From Cepaea nemoralis (lineage: Eukaryota > Mollusca > Gastropoda > Stylommatophora > Helicidae), in contig JACEFZ010004145.1 in the NCBI GenBank assembly GCA_014155875.1, forward strand, positions 243,501-307,500: DNA of 64,000 nt. Direction: 5' to 3'. The notes beneath the pieces are model-generated. The model did not search any database and was not told the origin of the DNA. It saw only the letters and a program-made list of their open reading frames with translations. The position numbers and the translations under genes are program-made. This document shows positions 11,546 through 22,344 of this stretch, piece by piece (the stretch's first letter is position 1; each line of letters opens with the position of its first letter).

Positions 11546-12588
11546 CTGCAAAATGAGAACCCTTTCTTGTTTGTTATTTGTTATCAGATTAATCATAATC
11601 GTCATAATCATAGTCATCAACATCGTGAGCAGTTGAGCCAGTCCGAAACCAGGTGTTGATATTATCTGATCCGGTTATCCGCTATTCTCAATTTTTATGA
11701 ACTCTGTAACATCAGGATAGTTACATATGAGGTGCGGGGGAGGGGGAGTCAAGTGCGTAACTAGGGGAATGGTCATGAGTAGTCATGTTGTACCTTACCC
11801 TCGTTGTCTATACGGCAATTAAATGTAACTGTTCTAAAAATTATGTCTTCTTTAGTATTTCCTACGTTACTCTTGGATTTCAAGGGTCTGCTTATGAGGA
11901 AGGGATTAAAACAGGAGGTTCTAGAACTAAGTCAGTGGAATAACAATGCAAGAGAGGTGTAGGGATTAAAGATATAGACTAGGGGGTATGAGCTGGGACT
12001 TAATGCATGTATATGCAGCGGAAGATAGTTTTTGTCTCAAAGGGACGATGGGACTGGCTTGCGGAGCTGTGTGAGATCTCGGGCAGTAGGCTACTTTATT
12101 TGTGCGACCATAATGCACGAAAGAGAAAGTGGGGCAATACTGGGGACAACCGAAATATAAATACCCATGCAGAAGCCATGGTGGATTCTGAAGTATTCAG
12201 AGGTTGTCTGCATAAACGATGGGAGGCCGACGAGGGAAAATATCCTTCTATGGATCCTTCTTCACAGACCTTCGTGAAGTCATACTTCTTCTTCGTTTAT
12301 GTATACAAGATTTCATTTTTTCTAAAACAGTTCATAAGGAATCTATCTAGATATTTCATTTCATATATACATATGTTCATCAAAACCGTTGGTATATACG
12401 CACAATTGGAAATTTGTCATGCGTTATGCAACCTCTCATATCCTCTCAACATCAACCAAGCAACACAGGATAGACAGAAAAAAATGGGGTGTGCACCCAG
12501 AAGATATAAAGAAGTAGTCAGAAAGCAATCACATTTATCCTCCCTTGCAATCATAAAAACTTTATAAATAAAGTTTTAAAAACGCATC
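11546..12588. other. Intron, no recognised gene
   Basis: A 186-codon open frame at 12007-12567 (+) has no recognisable domain and no flanking gene structure. I do not treat it as a gene. Confidence 0.4.
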
Positions 12589-12690
12589 TTATAATCCATG
12601 AATATATACTTCTGTTTGTTAAAAAATTAAGTCAGTATCTTATAATCCATGAATATATATTTCTGTTTGTTAAAAATTAAGTCAATCCAA
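12589..12690. repeat. 51-bp tandem duplication
   Basis: Two near-identical units are centred on ATCCATGAATATATA and CTGTTTGTTAAAA, at about 12589-12640 and 12641-12690. Confidence 0.8.
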
Positions 12691-15370
12691 AATTTCTTCC
12701 TTATATACTCAATATTAATATTTGTGCTGCCACCCACAACCATTAATGACTATATTTCCCATGGCTCATGTTCAATCATGATTAAACCAAAAAAATAATA
12801 TTGACAATGTTCATTTCGTATGAACATACTTACTAATACTATATCCAATTAACGCTGCTTATCACAGCTCCTATATTAACCCCCTCACATCCCATTATAA
12901 CCATCCTTGTTCATGGGCGTATCTAACTTCGTACTAAACCATATGTGCTGTTATCTACAGCCCCATTAATGTCCACCCCCAATTAACTAGCTCCTTATAT
13001 TCCCATTGATGCTGACTAACGCAGCCTCTTTTTATACCACCTATAGACGTTAGTCACGTTAACTTCTTTTTCGTTAATATAACATGGCATCCAATCCATA
13101 TATTTTCAATTAATGCTGACTTAATGCAGCTCTTATTTTAATCCCCTCAGAACCATATGTTTCTACCAACTTTCATTATAAAACCCACCATAGCATTTAA
13201 TTCATGTGTTTCTAAACTACATATACTCCCTTTTTAGCTAGGCTATAACTAACCCTTCATATTCCAAAAATTATTGCTGACTGACGCATCAGCCTTCTTA
13301 CTAATACAAGGCCAAAGTTTATGGTACTCATGTTTACTAAAACTTATTACTCCCAAGGAGAATGTGTCCCTCTTTTAGTCCTCAGTCGTTTGTTAACTAT
13401 TTTCTGAACGAAGGGTTCTCCCTAAGACCCCGTCTTATTGATTTCACTAATTCTATACTCAGAACAAAATAATAACAATTTTTTCAACCAAGTCTTAACA
13501 ATCATCAAATTAATATGGTGAACTCAAATAAGTCAAAATAACTGAAAGCACATGTTACAAGAGTAATTAAACCAAGCGTAATCCAAACAGAACTCTTTCC
13601 CCCCAAATATTGTCACATATATGGTTTTATCACCAACATAATGTACATAGTCAAATTATCATCAATTTAAATCAATACGAACATTAACGGTCTCTTTTAC
13701 GGACCGCTAAATTACCCTAAAATAAAGAAAACACAAGTCTTATTCTAAAATCAAATAATAACCATTTTACAGAACCAATTCAATCAAAAATAATATACTA
13801 TACTATAAATAATGCAATGCATTATACTCTACGAAAACCTAACTTAACACATCTGTAATCTACAGCTTCTGTATATAAGAAGACTGCTTTGTCTTCTAAC
13901 ACAGGTCACGCATTTTAAATCTTCTCCTGCAATCTGCAGTCTACTCCATCACCCTATTTGCAAGTCAAACCATTAATTATCTCCCTTCATAATATTCCAT
14001 CTCTTATAAAACTAACTCATAACGACACCACTGTATTTGAAATATGAAGGAAACAATTATTGTTAACTACAACTCAAATTGCTCCATTAACTAGTGTGGC
14101 TGTTTCAGCGTACAACAACTCATCTATCTACTAAGGGAAATTGTAACTCGGCATTCTCATCATACGCAGAACAATATTTATTCCCCGAACAAAAGTCAAT
14201 AATCACAAATGACCATACTTTTTCTGGAAGTCGACCATCACCTCTCCTCCAGCAAGTATAAGCGCAAACCAAGCCATTTATCATTTCACATCATTCTAAC
14301 AATTAGTGTAGTCTTACTTCTAATCGCACAGTTGCCGTCTCAAGCTCTACATTCTTCCGTAACATAATGTTTCTTCCCATTCATAATGTTTACTAACACC
14401 TGACGTAATAACCGCTACATTCTTCCGTATTATTAATTCCTCAAGCTCTTAATAAGTCTCCCATTCTAACATGCTTCTAACGATTCACATGTTTCTTCGC
14501 ATAATACTTTCTCAGAATTACTCACTTCTGCCTCTCTCACCTTACTCCTCAATTTTCCTTATTATCTTCACCAATCACCATTAACTTGCAAACTCTTCTC
14601 TTCACAATTTAACTCAGACAAGCAATTTTTTTACCTATTTGCACGACACTCGTATTTTATGCTTCTCATATGCATTTCGTCATTATTCTCGTATCACGAC
14701 AACCCGACGTACATATACTGTTACTTCTAAGAAAACAGATACCCATTCGACATTCTACTAATTACTCAACGCACCCTAAGCATATCGATCACTTTTTCTT
14801 CTCACTTCTCCTCAACCTCCTCTCATCATCCTACACTATTAAAGCGTCAGATTCTTTCATCTCCACCAATACTACTATATCTGCTTCTCAAACCAACCAG
14901 CGAAACTTAAATTCTATCTCAGACATCACGTCATATCATATTTATACTCCAGTTACTCTTCTAAAAGCTTTGAGTCAAGCCATCTCAAACAACACGTCAG
15001 TCTAGTACGAGCATTTATAATTAGTTTATCTCTCTCCGTGCAAATTCTGTGCTGAGTCTAGCCTACCTCAATCACACCAGTTATACATCACTCAACTTGA
15101 TCAACCCACTCCATCCGGCCAATCCGGACAAGGGACGTTTCAATTTCCACATTGTCTATTCTCCCCGCACCACAACCAAACACAAGATATTCTTTATAGC
15201 GTATCCACGTAGAATATTCCACCACTCACCAGCTTTAAAATTATCCATTACTTGCTGTGAGTTTCTATCCAAAATAACACTATTGCCTGCACCATATATT
15301 GTGATGCTCAAGCCGCAATTCATCTCGTAAGCCAAAACAATGCCATACGCTATTTCTCACCCTTGGAATT
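12691..15370. other. A+T-rich, pyrimidine-biased stretch without genes
   Basis: The plus strand is poor in G throughout, so the minus strand is purine-rich, as in the gag-bearing element to its right. It may be the distal part of that element, but I see no protease, reverse transcriptase or integrase motif on the minus strand. A loose repeat recurs near 12850, 12990, 13110 and 13267, each with an AATTAA...GCTGACT.A.GCAG-like core. The plus-strand frames at 14670 and 15049 look like low-complexity sequence. Confidence 0.4.
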
Positions 15371-16498
15371 CTAAAAGCTATAGAGCGTATCCAACCCAAA
15401 TATTTCATTATCTCCTACTGCTGTGTGTATCTCTTCAACTACCTCATCTTCAGTATCCACAACTGCTAGACTGTCATTAAAGTACTCAGGTCTTAAGATC
15501 ATATATTCTCTGATTTTTCTTATGTCATCTTCCGTAGTCGAGTAGATTTCTGCTATCTGTTTATTACTATTCTTCTTCTTAAGTGCTTTCTTTCTGTTTC
15601 CTTTATTTGCTATTCTTGTTTTTACCGCGTCTGTCTGCTCATTGTTTTCAGTATGTGTCAGATATATTTTATACCTTCCTCCCTCATCTTCTGAATAATC
15701 ACTGTATATGGTCGTTCCAGCATATGTTGCAGAAGAGGAAGCAACATCTCTGTAGTCGGAACTCTTACAACCAATATTCTTTTTATTTATACCGCTACTT
15801 TTCCTGTCGCAGTCAGGGAGAAACTCCATGTCTCCGTCTGAGGCATCTGTTACTACGCCAGTCGAACCCACGTTTACCAGCAAACTTTCAGATCTGGCTT
15901 TGACACTTTTTCTAACTTTCTGTCTGGTGTTTCTTGGTTTTAACGGCTTACCTACATTCTCTTTAATTTTAGCTGGCGGCACCTTTTCAACTTGTGCTGG
16001 TTTTGTAAGTTCTATAATAGTTTGTGTTCCCCTTCCTATCGTTTTAGTCGGTTGTACCGTGTCTACTTGAGTCTGCGTATTATTGTCTACCATTTCCATC
16101 ATTTGCGTCTGTGTCTCTCTTTCTTGTCTACTTCTAACAACTGAAAATACCTGTCGATCATCAACTAAGGTTCTATTAGTCTGATGCTGATTTTCAGTTT
16201 TGTTTGCCTTTGCGAGTGCATATTTCAACTTTCTGATTTCAAACCATTGACTTCGCAATGTTCTCGCATCTTTATTATTGGATGGCCAGTCCCAGTTCCA
16301 TCTTTTCTTATAAAAATTCTGTCTCTGCCACCCATTAAATTCTGGTCTGCTATGTTGTCTCTCTTCATACCTTCGTGTTCTCGTCACGTCGTTTACCTCC
16401 CGTCTGCGGTAGTTTCTGTCGTTGTTATAAAGTGGTTGTCTTCTAAAGCAGTTTGAAGTTTGACGTGGCCTTAGCGTAATGGTATCATTACTGGCCAT
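15371..16498 (-). CDS. 375-codon second ORF of the gag-bearing element, function unknown
   Basis: An uninterrupted frame of 375 codons lies just downstream (minus strand) of the gag-like ORF, in a different frame and overlapping the probable gag C-terminal tail. Its product is basic at first (RPRQ..NCFRRQ, arginine- and tyrosine-rich), has several TQT motifs in the middle (ETQTQ, NTQTQ, GTQT), then a KPLKPR..RQKVRK basic patch and an acidic C-terminal half. I see no protease D-T/S-G, no RT or integrase motif and no membrane segment. Its position suggests the N-terminal spacer of a pol ORF or an accessory protein of an LTR element. No family assignment is possible from sequence reading alone. 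Confidence 0.5.
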   Translation of the reverse strand: MASNDTITLRPRQTSNCFRRQPLYNNDRNYRRREVNDVTRTRRYEERQHSRPEFNGWQRQNFYKKRWNWDWPSNNKDARTLRSQWFEIRKLKYALAKANKTENQHQTNRTLVDDRQVFSVVRSRQERETQTQMMEMVDNNTQTQVDTVQPTKTIGRGTQTIIELTKPAQVEKVPPAKIKENVGKPLKPRNTRQKVRKSVKARSESLLVNVGSTGVVTDASDGDMEFLPDCDRKSSGINKKNIGCKSSDYRDVASSSATYAGTTIYSDYSEDEGGRYKIYLTHTENNEQTDAVKTRIANKGNRKKALKKKNSNKQIAEIYSTTEDDIRKIREYMILRPEYFNDSLAVVDTEDEVVEEIHTAVGDNEIFGLDTLYSF

Positions 16499-16727
16499 TC
16501 GATTGGAAACCCCGACTACTATGTTGCCCTCTACTATGTGTCCGTGTTTCTATATTATTTATACTAATTCGTCTCCAGCTATTTCCAGCGTAACTAATGT
16601 TCGTTGGTTGTTCTACTCTTTGTTTAATATTTCTCTGATTCCCTGTCCTTGGCCTTGTAAAATCCTCTGTCTGTCTTCATAATTTCTACTTGATCCAGTG
16701 TTTCCACCCCTATTCCTGTGCACCAAC

Positions 16728-17588
16728 CTAAGCACGTCTGTTACCACAAAATCTAAAAACGTGTCCCCTCTGACCACAGCTCCAACAAACCATATTTGTG
16801 CTATTTGCCGTCTCTCTTATAGGGTTTCTCGTTTGTCTTTCTCTGTCATGAGTATTTTGATTATTATTTCCCTGCAGTGTCTGTATTTCTCCCCGTCTTC
16901 TCCATCCGTACCTCGCTTGTCCTATCTCCATAGGTTCTTCAATCCTCTCTTCTCTATTAGTTCCCATCTCTCGTCCTACCCTTAGTCTAAATCTTCTTCT
17001 CAAACTCTCTTCCTGTACAGCTATATCCACAGCCTGTGATAATCTCGCAGGATTTTCTCTCATAAGTTTGAATTTAAGTCCATCTGACTTTATCCCGTCA
17101 ACAAAAATTCCAACCAGCATCCTCTCTATTTCCTCGCCTTGAACATTATGCCCTATGAATGCTTCTTCAGCTAAATTAATCAGCCTGTCACTGAACAACT
17201 GAACACTTTATCCATCATGTTGCCTAGATTGTCTTAATACTGAGAAAGCATGTTGTGGATCTGGGATCTCCGCATACTTGTGGGCTAGATCGTCCTTAAA
17301 TTGTTCCCACGTCTCATCAGTTCCTGCTTCCAATTTTCTTCGAATATGATCCGAGACAGGCGATGCACTAGTCCTATAAGCTAAATGTTTCTTATCCTCA
17401 TCTGTGGCAGCCACTAAATAAGCATGTTTTTCGATGGACACAACCCATTTCTTAAAATATTTCGCTTGTCCACTAAACTTATCGATGTCAACAGCTACGC
17501 TTTGCTGTTTCAATGTTGTGTCTAACTTTGATATGGCCCTACCTACACCACCAAGCACCTGTCCTAAAGAAAGGTCCTGGGCTTCCAT
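16728..17588 (-). pseudogene. Retrotransposon gag (capsid plus zinc knuckle) with one in-frame stop
   Basis: Starting at the ATG at 17588 (MEAQDLSLGQ), the frame encodes a capsid-like segment (TWEQFKDDLAHKY, then IERMLVGIFVDGI) of the kind found in Ty3/gypsy gag, and near its end a CX2CX4HX4C zinc knuckle, CWSCGQRGHVFRFC. A TAA near 17207 interrupts the frame, which then continues in the same register to 16728. Further gag-like Arg/Gly/Gln-rich sequence appears in shifted frames down to about 16500. The RTE-like LINE at 17599-20715 is inserted right at the start codon, separating gag from its leader. That insertion creates a misleading upstream extension of the frame (MARNAEEEEE...) made of the LINE's (GAA)n tail. 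Confidence 0.75.
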
Positions 17589-17598
17589 ATTAAAATCT
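17587..17598. repeat. Target site duplication, left copy, of the RTE-like LINE
   Basis: ATATTAAAATCT here is identical to 20716-20727. The two copies exactly bracket the 3117-bp element. Confidence 0.85.
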
Positions 17599-20500
17599 TC
17601 TTCTTCTTCTTCAGCATTCCGAGCCATTGAGGTTCTTTGCTGCAAATACAATCTGTCTCCATTCGTCTCTCTGGTGGACCTTCTCTTGCCAGTCGTTGAT
17701 TCCAAGTGCTTGTAGGTCTGTATGTATATTATCTCTCCACCGCCTTCTTGGTCTACCTCGGGGTCTACGGTCATTTATTTCCTGAGTGTAAGCGAGTTTT
17801 GTTTCCCTATTATCTTCCATTCTTTCTATATGCCCCAGCCATTGTAGTCTATTAGCCTTCATGATACCAGTGATTAGCTGGGACTTAAACAAATCATAAA
17901 TGTCTTTGTTACTTCTTCTTTTCCACTCTCCACTTTGTGTATCCCTAATGGGTCCAAAGATGCGTCTTAAAATTTTGTTCTCAAAGGTTTGTAACAAGGC
18001 TTCGTCTCCTTTCGTTGTACTCCAGGTTTCAGAGCCATACAGCACAACTGGTCTGATCAGTGTTTTGTATATTGTGATTTTGGTGTTACGAGATAGCGCC
18101 TTTGATTTTAGTAGATGTTGTAGTGCATAGTATATCTTATTTCCAGAGTTGATTCTAGTTTGTATTTCTTCCCTTATGATGTTGGAGCAGTTGAAGATTG
18201 TACCCAGGTATTTGTATGTTTCCGTTCTTTTAATGGTCATATTATCTATTTGTATGTGGCCAGAGTTTTTAGCCATTCCGTCTCTTGAAATTACCATATA
18301 TTCTGTCTTATCTTGGTTGATAACCAGCCCCATCTGTTGGGCTTTTTCCTTTAAGTGAGTCAATATTTCTAATGTCTTTTGTTCACTTTGCCCTATAATA
18401 TCTATATCATCTGCATAACCAAGCAGCTTGGATGTTCCTCCAATATCACATTCCTCCTTTACCTTCCTTACAACTTTCTCTAGAGCCAGATTGAAGAGTA
18501 GCGGCGATAGTGCATCACCCTGCTTCAAGCCAGATGTTATTTGGAAGGGGTCTGATTTCCTGCCTTTATATGTTACTATATTATAAGTATCTTCCATGCA
18601 TAGTTTGGTCATGTTAATTAACTTCCTTGGTATTCCAAATTCCTGCATAACATTCCATAGACTATTCCTATGGACACTATCATAAGCCTTTTTAAAATCC
18701 ACAAAAATGTTATGGAGATCTCTTTTATATTCCCAATGTTTCTCGGCTATTTGTCGTAAGATAAATATCTGATCTATTGTTGATATGTTTTGTCTAAAAC
18801 CCGCCTGGTAGTCACCTAATATGTCTTCTGAATATGGTTTTAGTCTATTTAGTAATACTGCGGATAGTATCTTATAGCTTGTGGACAGTAGTGATATTCC
18901 TCTATAATTTCCACATTGGAACTTGTCTCCTTTCTTAAAGATAGGTATCAATAATGACTCTTTCCAGTCATGGGGTAATTCTTCTGTCCTCCAGATTTTT
19001 ATTATTAGTTCGTATAGCTTTAGATGTAATGCATGGCCACCTGCCTTTATAAATTCAGCAGCAATTCCATCAGTCCCAGTTGCCTTATTGTTTTTAAGTC
19101 GTGTGATTACATATAGGATTTCTTCAAATGTAGGTTCTTCAATTTGTGGTTCGCATGTTAGAACCTCTTCCTGTGGGAAAATGTTACTTGGAGCTTCACA
19201 ATTTAGTAATTCAATAAAATATTCTTTCCATGTGTTGCACATTTCCTCATTGGTATTTATCATATTCCCATTTTTGTCTTTTAAACCATATGTGTTTTGT
19301 TGGTGCCCTCGTTTCATTGACTTCAGTACTTTAAAAAATTTTCTGGATTCATTTTTCTGGTGATTAGTTTCCATATCTTTGATTATATTACTCATATATT
19401 CTCGCTTCTGCTGTCTGACTATTTTTGTAGCCTCTTTACATTCATTTCTATAATGCTCTTCCTTTTGGATGTTATTGATGTCATTTAACCATACATGTCT
19501 GGCATTCTTCTTCCTAGTGACTGCTTCTTCACATTTTTGATTGAACCATCTGTTCTTTCTATGCGTGGTTGACACACCGAGACATTCTTCTGCGGTAGAT
19601 TGAATTGTATTCTTGATGTTCAACCAAGTTTGGTCAACGCTTTCCTCCAAAGGGTTTTGCAAAGTTTCAAGTTTACATTTTATTTCATCTGTAAATTTCT
19701 CTTTGACTGTAATGTCTTGTAGTTTTTCTCTGTTATATGTTGGGTGTAATCTTTGTAATTTAGTATAGAAAGCTCTCTTAAGTTTTATTTTAAATTTTGC
19801 TCCAACGAGGAAATGGTCACTGTGGCACTCAGCTCCTCTATAACTTCTGACTTGCTGTATGTTTGATGCATTTCTGTTGTTAATTAAAATGTGATCTATT
19901 TGATTATAGGTTCTCTTGTCACATGATTTCCAAGTTTGTTTGTGTATATCCTTTCTTTGTAGTCTGGTACTGCTAATCTGCAGTCCTTTGGCTTCTGCCA
20001 GGTTGATGACTCTCCATCCATTATCATTTGAAGTTATATGTAGGCTTTCCATACCGGCCACTTTTTTATTAGTTTGCTCTCTACCTATTTTTGCATTGAA
20101 GTCTCCCAGCACAATCAGGATGTCCTGTTTGGGGGTTTCTTCTATGACATCTTCCAGATCATTATAAAAGTCTTCTTTAATATCATCTTCTTTCTCTTCA
20201 GTAGGTGCATGTACATTAATCATCGTTATATTTTTCCATTTACCTTTTATTCGTAATTTACTAATCCTGTCATTAAAAGCTTTAAAGTTTAAAATGTTCC
20301 CCCATAACTCTTTTTTGATGACAAATCCTGTTCCTAATTCATGTTTATTTTGGGTGTTTCCTCCATATATTATAATCATTCCATTTTGCTCTAAAGTACC
20401 CTCTCCTGGCCACCTTATTTCTTGAATTGCTGTGATATCCATTTGATATTCAACCAGCTCCCGGGTTAGTTCTTCGGCCGCTCCAGCTCGATATAGTGTC

Positions 20501-20715
20501 CGTACATTCCATGTTCCAAATCTCAAAAGTCCTTTAACGTTCCAAGGTCGTTGTCCAGATAAGTCAGTCCGATATCGAGGCTCATGTATTTGTTTCGTAA
20601 CAAAGAAAGGTTTTTACAAAGGTGGGGATGTTAACCCCACGCTTCAACCCCCAACCTGGAGGACCAGGGTGTTTCTCTTTGTCTGTTCTCTACCCTTATT
20701 ATTATTATTATTATT
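17599..20715 (-). mobile_element. Full-length RTE-like non-LTR retrotransposon
   Basis: A 3117-bp element on the minus strand is bounded by a 12-bp target duplication. It has a short 5' leader of about 190 bp (starting in AAT repeats), a single long ORF and a 3' end of (GAA)n directly after the stop codon. Single-ORF architecture, a length of about 3.1 kb, an N-terminal APE endonuclease and a short repeat tail are RTE-clade traits. The ORF has no stop or frameshift, so this is the best-preserved LINE in the window. It landed in the 5' part of the older gag-bearing element. Confidence 0.88.
17611..20526 (-). CDS. RTE-like endonuclease/reverse transcriptase
   Basis: The 971-residue polyprotein copies its own RNA into DNA at a nicked chromosomal site. 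An APE-type endonuclease fills about residues 1-240: MRFGTWNVRTLYRAG, AIQEIRW, a VLGDFNAKIG motif and the terminal AECHSDHFLVGAKF. After a basic linker, the reverse transcriptase fills about residues 450-760: TGTDGIAAEFIK, LLIPIFKKGD, the AGFRQ block, FVDFKKAYDSV, GLKQGDALSPLLFNLALE and the catalytic LLGYADDIDIIG. The C-terminal part carries RRPRGRPRRRWRD and a W...RDEWRQIV ending typical of RTE proteins. There is no RNase H domain. The start was chosen because MRFGTWNVRTL is the usual beginning of the endonuclease. All catalytic motifs look intact, so activity is possible. Confidence 0.9.
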   Translation of the reverse strand: MRFGTWNVRTLYRAGAAEELTRELVEYQMDITAIQEIRWPGEGTLEQNGMIIIYGGNTQNKHELGTGFVIKKELWGNILNFKAFNDRISKLRIKGKWKNITMINVHAPTEEKEDDIKEDFYNDLEDVIEETPKQDILIVLGDFNAKIGREQTNKKVAGMESLHITSNDNGWRVINLAEAKGLQISSTRLQRKDIHKQTWKSCDKRTYNQIDHILINNRNASNIQQVRSYRGAECHSDHFLVGAKFKIKLKRAFYTKLQRLHPTYNREKLQDITVKEKFTDEIKCKLETLQNPLEESVDQTWLNIKNTIQSTAEECLGVSTTHRKNRWFNQKCEEAVTRKKNARHVWLNDINNIQKEEHYRNECKEATKIVRQQKREYMSNIIKDMETNHQKNESRKFFKVLKSMKRGHQQNTYGLKDKNGNMINTNEEMCNTWKEYFIELLNCEAPSNIFPQEEVLTCEPQIEEPTFEEILYVITRLKNNKATGTDGIAAEFIKAGGHALHLKLYELIIKIWRTEELPHDWKESLLIPIFKKGDKFQCGNYRGISLLSTSYKILSAVLLNRLKPYSEDILGDYQAGFRQNISTIDQIFILRQIAEKHWEYKRDLHNIFVDFKKAYDSVHRNSLWNVMQEFGIPRKLINMTKLCMEDTYNIVTYKGRKSDPFQITSGLKQGDALSPLLFNLALEKVVRKVKEECDIGGTSKLLGYADDIDIIGQSEQKTLEILTHLKEKAQQMGLVINQDKTEYMVISRDGMAKNSGHIQIDNMTIKRTETYKYLGTIFNCSNIIREEIQTRINSGNKIYYALQHLLKSKALSRNTKITIYKTLIRPVVLYGSETWSTTKGDEALLQTFENKILRRIFGPIRDTQSGEWKRRSNKDIYDLFKSQLITGIMKANRLQWLGHIERMEDNRETKLAYTQEINDRRPRGRPRRRWRDNIHTDLQALGINDWQEKVHQRDEWRQIVFAAKNLNGSEC

Positions 20716-20727
20716 ATATTAAAATCT
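20716..20727. repeat. Target site duplication, right copy, of the RTE-like LINE
   Basis: ATATTAAAATCT, identical to 17587-17598. Confidence 0.85.
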
Positions 20728-21054
20728 GAAATACAAAATACACCAGTACGACACAATGTAGTATAATAATATATATTAACACAATATTATCCTAAACTAA
20801 GCAAGTTCTATAACTTTTCAGCAATTTAAACTATTAAGTTTGTACTTTGTTCAGTTGGCAATATTCTAAACTAACCAGTTTCATAATTTAATTATTATAC
20901 TTGCTTCAGTTCCTCAGTTACACACACTGTTGTTTGCTCGATCGTTTCTCAGCTTAACAAACTGACCAGATGCCTGTCCTACATTCCTTCGACACCGGGT
21001 GAAAATGACGTTAAGGCTCACGAAGTACAGTACAGCGTCTAAGAGATGGCCCAA

Positions 21055-21545
21055 TCAACACAGTAATGAACTATTTGACCGCCGGTTCTCGGTGGACCCT
21101 TGATAGAAACTCTCTTCACTAAAACGATTGAGTTGCAGTGGATTCAAAAATTGTTGAACATCATTCAATTGCACGTTCTGTCGACCTTGGATGAGATTCG
21201 ATAAAACGGCCGGTCCAAATTCATCACCATTCTGGACAAATTGACTGATTTGAGATAATGTTTGAACTTGAGCGGTCTCAAAAATTTGACTGACCTGAGG
21301 TAACAGCTGAACTTGAGTGACCTCAAAAATTTAACTGGCCTGAGGTAACGTTTTTACTTGAGTGACCTCAAAAATTTAACTGACCTGAGGTAACGTTTGT
21401 ACTTGAGTGACCTCAAACATTTAACTGACCTGAGGTAACGTTTTTACTTGAGTGACCTCAAAATTTTAACTGACCTGAGGTAACGTTTGTACTTGAGTGA
21501 CCTCAAAAATTTAACTGACCTGAGGTAACGTTTGAACTTGAATGA
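21055..21545 (-). pseudogene. Decayed ORF with 15-residue repeats
   Basis: On the minus strand one frame reads a series of 15-residue units of the type VQTLPQVS-IFEVTQ, then a unique stretch (GDEFGPAVLSNLIQGRQ, then LNDVQQFLNPLQLNRF) ending at a TGA at 21055-21057. The two units nearest the unique stretch have CAA (Gln) after VS; the five units further 5' have TAA at that exact codon. The unique part reads like real protein, rich in Gln, Asn and Leu, but I do not recognise it. It lies upstream of the gag-bearing element on the same strand and may belong to it. Confidence 0.4.
21250..21545. repeat. 45-bp tandem repeat, about 6.5 copies
   Basis: The period is exactly 45 bp, with the core TGACCTGAGGTAACG followed by ACTTGAGTGACCTCAAA. 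Each unit carries TGAGGT and its complement ACCTCA, so each can form a short hairpin. Confidence 0.9.
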
Positions 21546-22344
21546 GGATCAGCGTTATCGTGGCTTTGCTGTCCGATTAGACCTGATTATCCAGATGCAA
21601 GTAACCAATTCTCACAGTAACGCCCCAGGTTTATAAGATCGATGTATCCACCAGCGGCGTCCAAGAATGACGACGTGAAGCAGCAGTAAGCGACTCCGAT
21701 TGGCTTTGAGTTCAACAAAAATCACTGTGCGTCAAGCATCAGGCCGCTGTGTAGGAACTATTCAGGCATGGCCACACAACATCGGTCGCTTAGTCATGCA
21801 GTACTGAGCAGCTTCTTGACCTTCACAGAGGACTATATTACGATAATTCAGCAGCCCGAGAAATCACAACAACTACCCCTGGCCGGGCTTTCAGTTGCTG
21901 TGTCTCTCAAAAATAATCAACAAGAACAGCCTCCATTTTTCAGGCGTGTTCAATAGAAGTCTTCGCTTGTGTCAGGATGATTCCCGCGGCGACCCATAAG
22001 TTGGAAATCCTGGGGTCTACGGCAACAAAATAGATTCCTATAACAGTGTTATAGGACAACATGGCCGCTGTATATAGTTGATGGTGCGTGTCTATAAACA
22101 ACAAAGTCCATTTTGACAATATATCCGAGTTTATTTGGCATCAATTTGTAAAGTACCGTACAGATGAAATCATACTCGGCCTGTTCTACTCGGCGGCTGA
22201 TGGAAAAACTGTTTACGTCAACGCGTGAGCAACCCTAGATACCTAAACTACTGGTGCTCACGCGTTCACAAACCTATTTGCCTATTTTGCACACCATCCA
22301 TTAACTTATTAATTCCCTAACAGAGATTGTGCTCTGTTACAAAT
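21546..22344. other. Possible leader or LTR-like sequence of the gag-bearing element
   Basis: On the minus strand this stretch contains an AATAAA near 22130 and a 12-bp perfect inverted repeat near its 5' side, both compatible with an LTR. I could not find a second copy of it in the window, so this is unproven. No coding sequence is supported. Confidence 0.25.
22220..22266. repeat. Perfect 12-bp inverted repeat (hairpin)
   Basis: AACGCGTGAGCA (22220-22231) and TGCTCACGCGTT (22255-22266) are exact complements separated by 23 bp. The arms contain CpG and the core ACGCGT. Confidence 0.8.

Noticed and set aside
12007..12567. 186-codon plus-strand ORF
   Set aside because: No domain, no homologous pattern and low-complexity C-terminal half; a frame of this length can occur by chance in 64 kb of A+T-rich DNA.
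17624..17774. N-terminal extension of gag (MTVDPEVDQEGG..., MARNAEEEEE...)
   Set aside because: Lies inside the RTE-like LINE and is its antiframe plus (GAA)n tail; the target duplication shows that gag starts at 17588.
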